A DNA stretch of 64,000 nucleotides. Source: GCA-2731375 sp002731375. Lineage in GTDB: Bacteria; Pseudomonadota; Alphaproteobacteria; GCA-2731375. Positions 60,781 to 64,000 of this stretch are shown in pieces. A program made the translations under genes and the position numbers. The first letter of the stretch is position 1, and each line of letters begins with the position of its first letter. The notes under the pieces are model-generated. The model searched no databases. It was not told the origin of the DNA and saw only the letters and a list, made by a program, of their open reading frames with translations. The stretch is from contig JASMDX010000064.1 in NCBI GenBank assembly GCA_030752605.1, positions 1-64,000 on the forward strand, written 5' to 3'.

Positions 60781-62277
60781 ATGGCACGTTACGATGTGGT
60801 TGTTGTCGGTGCCGGTAATGCCGCCCTTTCCGCCGCCATGGCGGCGCGGGAAAACGGTGCCAAGGTGCTGATCCTGGAAAAAGCGGCGGAAGAGGAAAAA
60901 GGCGGTAATTCCTACTTCACCGCCGGCGGCTTTCGCTTTTGCCATAGCGGCGTCGAGGATGCGGCCACGGATATTCTGACCGATTTATCCGATGCCGAGC
61001 GCGAGCAGATCATCCTGCCCGTACACGACCAAAACACATTCTATGATGCGCTGATGAAGGTAACCCACCACCAATCCGACGAGGACATGGCCTGGCGCCT
61101 GATCAACGGCTCCCGCCCGGCGATGGTCTGGTTGAAGAACCACAAGATCCGCTTCATCCCCATGTTCGGGCGGCAATCCTTCAAGTTGAACGGCAAGCAT
61201 CACTTTTACGGCGGCGTCAATATCGAGGCGGTGGGCGGCGGTGCCGGCCTGGTAGAGATGGAATTGGCGGAAGTGCTGCGCATGGGCTGCGAGATCCGTT
61301 ATTCATCCGGTGCTACACGGCTAATCCAGGACCAACAGCGCCGCATTACAGATATCGAGGTGCGCGGACCGAACGGCTATGAGGAAATCAAGACCAAGGC
61401 CGTGGTGCTGGCCTGCGGCGGCTTTGAATCCAACCCCGAAATGCGGGTGCGCTATCTGGGCCCCGGCTGGGATCTGTGCCGGGTGCGTGGGACCCGGCAC
61501 AACATGGGCGACGGCATCCGCATGGCCATGGAGATGGGCGCGCGGCCCTATGGCAATTGGTCAGGCTGTCATTCGGTAGGTTGGGATATTTCCGCACCCC
61601 CTTATGGCGATTACGAGGTGCTGGATAATTTCCAGAAGCATTCCTATCCCTGGGGCATCATGGTCAACCTGAACGGTGAGCGTTTCGTGGACGAAGGTGA
61701 AGACCTGCGCAATCTAACCTATGTGAAGTTTGGCCGAACCATCATGAGCCAGCCCTTCCGCACGGCTGTACAGATTTTCGATCAGAAAACCATTCCGGTG
61801 CTGCGCGATGAATACCGCATCAGACAAGTAACCAAATATACCGCCGACAGCATCGCCGAACTGGCGGCGCAGTTGGAGATCAACCCCCAAGCTCTGGAAG
61901 CCACGATCACGGAATTCAACGCCGCGTGTCGTCCAGGCGATTACAACCCATCGGTTCTGGATGGTGTCACGACCGAGGGTCTGACCATCAACAAGACCAA
62001 TTGGGCCCTACCCATCGACGAGCCGCCGTTCGAGGCCTTTGTGACCACAACGGGTATCTCCTTCACCTTCGGCGGCCTGCGCATTGACGAGGTGGGCGCG
62101 GTGCAGGATCTTTCCGACCGCTCCATTCCGGGACTGTTTGCGGCGGGCGAGCTGGTCGGCGGGTTGTTTTTCGAGAACTATCCCGGCGGCTCCGGCCTAA
62201 TGGCGGGTACTGTGTTCGGCAAACTGGCTGGTGAAGGCGCCGCCGATTATGTGAACGGTGGTGCGGCGGCAAGCTAA
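60781..62277 (+). CDS. FAD-dependent tricarballylate dehydrogenase TcuA-like flavoprotein
   Basis: FAD flavoprotein of the fumarate-reductase/succinate-dehydrogenase family, 498 residues. FAD loop VVVVGAGNAALSAAMAARE, then ILEKAAEEEKGGNSYFTAGG, VVLACGGFESNPEM, and the C-terminal IPGLFAAGELVGGLFFENYPGGSG. In Salmonella TcuA oxidises tricarballylate to cis-aconitate with TcuB; no tcuB or tcuC is next to it here, and its regulator (tcuR-like LysR) is a pseudogene. ATG 60781 has GGAG eight bases upstream; the GTG at 60772 is too near. Confidence 0.85.
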   Translation: MARYDVVVVGAGNAALSAAMAARENGAKVLILEKAAEEEKGGNSYFTAGGFRFCHSGVEDAATDILTDLSDAEREQIILPVHDQNTFYDALMKVTHHQSDEDMAWRLINGSRPAMVWLKNHKIRFIPMFGRQSFKLNGKHHFYGGVNIEAVGGGAGLVEMELAEVLRMGCEIRYSSGATRLIQDQQRRITDIEVRGPNGYEEIKTKAVVLACGGFESNPEMRVRYLGPGWDLCRVRGTRHNMGDGIRMAMEMGARPYGNWSGCHSVGWDISAPPYGDYEVLDNFQKHSYPWGIMVNLNGERFVDEGEDLRNLTYVKFGRTIMSQPFRTAVQIFDQKTIPVLRDEYRIRQVTKYTADSIAELAAQLEINPQALEATITEFNAACRPGDYNPSVLDGVTTEGLTINKTNWALPIDEPPFEAFVTTTGISFTFGGLRIDEVGAVQDLSDRSIPGLFAAGELVGGLFFENYPGGSGLMAGTVFGKLAGEGAADYVNGGAAAS

Positions 62278-62279
62278 CT

Positions 62280-63153
62280 TAGCTTCTTTGTGCAGCCAGC
62301 TTTTGATGGACTGAAACAGCGGATCGGAGGCTTTCGAGGCCGGATAGACCAATTGGACCAGGCGGTGCGAGCGCCGTTTGATGTCAAACGGGCAGACCAA
62401 CTATCCACTGGCCAGTTCATCCTGGATCAAGGCTTCGATACCGATGGCAACGCCCAGTCCTTCGATGATCGCGTGCAAGGTAAGGTTAGTGCTTTCGAAC
62501 TTCAGTCCGCTATCAGCATCAACTTCTTTTTCGTTGGCGAAATCCAACCGGTGTTTCCAATCGGTCGATCGTGTGACCGCATGCAACAGGATTTGCCCTG
62601 CCAGGTCTTTGGATCCAAGAATCATTTCGGCCAAGGCCGGCGTGCAAACGGGAAAGGCATCGACATCCATGAATTTTTACACGATCTAACCATCCCGCAT
62701 GGCTCTATCGCCCTGGACCTGGATGGTAAGGTCGTAGTGGCCGCTGGTGAATTCAGCCACATTGAGTGATGTAGTAAGGCGAATATCGATATTGGGATAT
62801 AGGTCGTATAAAGCGCCCCAACGCGGGATCAGCCACCGTATCGCGAATGTCGGATAGGCACAGATGGATACGGTTGAGTTTTTCTCCAACTCACAAATGC
62901 GGCAGGAGGCATCGGCCAACTGTCCGAGCGGCCCCCTAATGTCTGCCAGATAGTCGCGGCCAAGGGCCGTTGGGCGCACTCGCTTGTGGCTGCGCTCAAA
63001 AAGTTTTTTGCCAAAAAACTCTTCCAAACTGCGAATTTTCTGGCTAATGGCACCGGGTGTGAGATTCAATTCGTTGGCTGCACCTTGGAAACTTGCCTGC
63101 CGCGCAGCCGCCTCAAACGCCTTGAGAGCCGATAATGATGGAATATGGCGCAT
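62280..63153 (-). pseudogene. LysR-type transcriptional regulator with three in-frame stops (TcuR-like)
   Basis: One continuous frame from ATG 63153 reads MRHIPSLSALKAFEAAARQA, the winged-helix LTPGAISQKIRSLEEFFGKK, then the cofactor domain ICAYPTFAIRWLIPRWGALY, to TAG (62686-62688), TAA (62677-62679), then DVDAFPVCTPALAEM, LTLHAIIEGLGVAIGIEALI, TAG (62401-62403), LVCPFDIKRRSHRLVQLVYP, to near 62280. No frameshift, only nonsense changes; a GcvA/AmpR-type regulator. The N-terminal DNA-binding part alone could still be made. The C-terminus overlaps the 3' end of the tcuA-like gene, which convergently faces it. Confidence 0.82.
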
Positions 63154-63275
63154 TCGACCGCCTTGTCTTAAGTGATTATTCCTCACGCATACTGTGTAAA
63201 ATTATCGTTTGCCGATCAAGCAGACCGGAAGCATGCTGCGATATTGATGCCGCTATGCCGAGAAGGAACGCCGCA

Positions 63276-63488
63276 ATGAATATCTTGAGCAATCACATGT
63301 TTGCCAACAACACGGAACTCGACGAATGGGCCGCTCCCGACTGCAACGGCAAGAACTTCTTTAACATCGACAACAGCCGCGTTATCGAGTAGCTCGGCCA
63401 GCAATACGCACTCCTGCGTCAGCGTGTGGAGGAGGTCATCAATGACATCCGCGCAGAGGATAGACGGCCGCCTCTTTCATCACCCCGC
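63276..63488 (+). pseudogene. unrecognised coding remnant with an in-frame TAG
   Basis: From ATG 63276 the frame reads MNILSNHMFANNTELDEWAA then GKNFFNIDNSRVIE, TAG (63390-63392), then LGQQYALLRQRVEEVINDIR and AEDRRPP. The two halves look like one protein interrupted by a single stop. The N-terminus resembles the leading segment of some large acyl-CoA-dehydrogenase-like proteins, but the match is too weak to name. It ends just before the NTF2-like gene. Confidence 0.3.
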
Positions 63489-63515
63489 AATAGCAACCAA
63501 CAACGGAGAGATATC

Positions 63516-63890
63516 ATGAGCGAAAACGGCGACCGCATTATCGCGCTCGATAAGGAACGCATGCAGGCCATGGCAGACAAGGATATCGCCAAGCTGAACA
63601 GCATGTTGTGCAAGGACCTAATTTACACCCACTCAACGGCGCGTCTGGACACCAAGGAAAGTCTGATTGGCAACATGGAATCCGGTGCCACGGTATACAC
63701 CTCGGTCGAGCCATCGGAAGTGAAATCTCAGGATCTGGGCGATGCGGTCGTGTTAACCGGTGTGGCCCAGATCAACGTTGTCGCGAACGGCACGCCAAAC
63801 TCGTTCGGCGTTCGCTTTACCGATGTTTATCAGAACCAGGGCGGAACTTGGCGCATGGTGGCCTGGCAATCAACCAAGCTGCCGGACTAG
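63516..63890 (+). CDS. NTF2-like/DUF4440 domain protein
   Basis: 124 residues: RIIALDKERMQAMADKDIAK then LCKDLIYTHSTARLDTKESL and VRFTDVYQNQGGTWRMVAWQST, the DUF4440/SnoaL-like pattern with the conserved YTHS strand. ATG 63516 follows GGAGAGATATC. Function unknown; such proteins often act on small hydrophobic molecules. Confidence 0.75.
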   Translation: MSENGDRIIALDKERMQAMADKDIAKLNSMLCKDLIYTHSTARLDTKESLIGNMESGATVYTSVEPSEVKSQDLGDAVVLTGVAQINVVANGTPNSFGVRFTDVYQNQGGTWRMVAWQSTKLPD

Positions 63891-63915
63891 CGCATGTCAC
63901 GGCTGAACCGCAGGC

Positions 63916-64000
63916 TCAGCCGGTGTAGTCGGCGTCACTGACTTTTTCGAACCATACGCTGCCACCGCCATCCTCGCCATTTTCCGATAGGGCCAGATGC
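63916..64000 (-). CDS. C-terminal end of a gene running off the window
   Basis: Minus-strand frame open from the window edge to TGA (63916-63918), ending HLALSENGEDGGGSVWFEKV then SDADYTG. Composition is protein-like, and the opposite strand has no plausible gene. Too short to assign; the WFEKV end recalls small cupin or dioxygenase-like proteins. Confidence 0.35.
   Translation of the reverse strand, partial: HLALSENGEDGGGSVWFEKVSDADYTG

Noticed and set aside
62280..63153. TAG in LysR and hydrolase frames as pyrrolysine
   Set aside because: The LysR frame has TAG, TAA and TAG, and the hydrolase is also truncated. These are ordinary nonsense codons, and no methylamine methyltransferase is present in the window.
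1..64000. tRNA, rRNA, CRISPR arrays, insertion sequences and prophage
   Set aside because: I looked for T-loop signatures, short regular repeats with spacers, transposase motifs and terminal inverted repeats and saw none. A tRNAscan or ISfinder search would be decisive.

Overview
The window reads as chromosomal DNA of a GC-rich alphaproteobacterium, most likely a free-living or marine relative of the Rhodospirillales. The evidence is the character of the housekeeping genes: rpmB (L28), an MmcB-type DNA repair protein, hldE, purE-purK-pyrD, a fused malic enzyme/phosphotransacetylase, mutS, a TIGR02281-type aspartic protease and YdcH. The assignment is an inference from gene content. I saw no rRNA, no tRNA and no CRISPR array.

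Layout. 1-6.7 kb: rpmB, two small remnants, MeaB GTPase, a glycosyltransferase stub coupled to hldE, an FAD oxidoreductase, an aldo/keto reductase and mmcB. 6.7-9.2 kb: a DUF6285 protein and two tandem aminoglycoside-phosphotransferase-fold kinases resembling the LvaAB 4-hydroxyacyl-CoA kinase. 9.2-11.6 kb: remains of a UxaA hydrolase, a peroxiredoxin whose catalytic Cys codon is UGA (candidate selenoprotein), an isochorismatase-fold amidase and a dead alpha/beta hydrolase. 11.6-22.3 kb: acyl-CoA dehydrogenase, zinc alcohol dehydrogenase, creatinase, two acyl-CoA synthetases, a CE4 deacetylase, a CxxCG protein with a COG0523/CobW GTPase, and a four-helix membrane protein. 22.5-29.7 kb: HyuA/HyuB and a giant flotillin. 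29.7-38.6 kb: a Pot-type ABC importer split over two strands, a DAO-type oxidase, two damaged sugar-acid genes and a dihydropyrimidinase. 38.6-49.1 kb: a GNAT pseudogene, a QueG-like Fe-S protein, glutamine amidotransferase, crotonase, a second four-helix protein, a DehI-like protein, amidase, a large membrane protein, a YrdC-domain protein, upp and a damaged URO-D/corrinoid gene. 49.3-64 kb: YdcH, diguanylate cyclase, purEK-pyrD, aspartic protease, maeB, DMT exporter, NTF2-like proteins, mutS, tcuA-like dehydrogenase and a dead LysR gene.

Two functional themes stand out. First, small nitrogen compounds: creatinase, an N-carbamoylsarcosine-amidase-like enzyme, HyuA/HyuB, dihydropyrimidinase, two DAO-family oxidases and amidases would together fit creatine, creatinine and hydantoin breakdown to sarcosine and glycine. 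Second, CoA-linked acid catabolism: acyl-CoA synthetases, acyl-CoA dehydrogenase, crotonase and the LvaAB-like kinases.

The other striking property is decay. At least nine loci are truncated, internally deleted, frameshifted or carry in-frame stops while their neighbours look intact. Against that background the peroxiredoxin UGA is special: it is the only defect in the gene, it sits exactly at the catalytic residue, and a plausible SECIS hairpin lies about 22 nt downstream. It is the best candidate for something out of the ordinary here.
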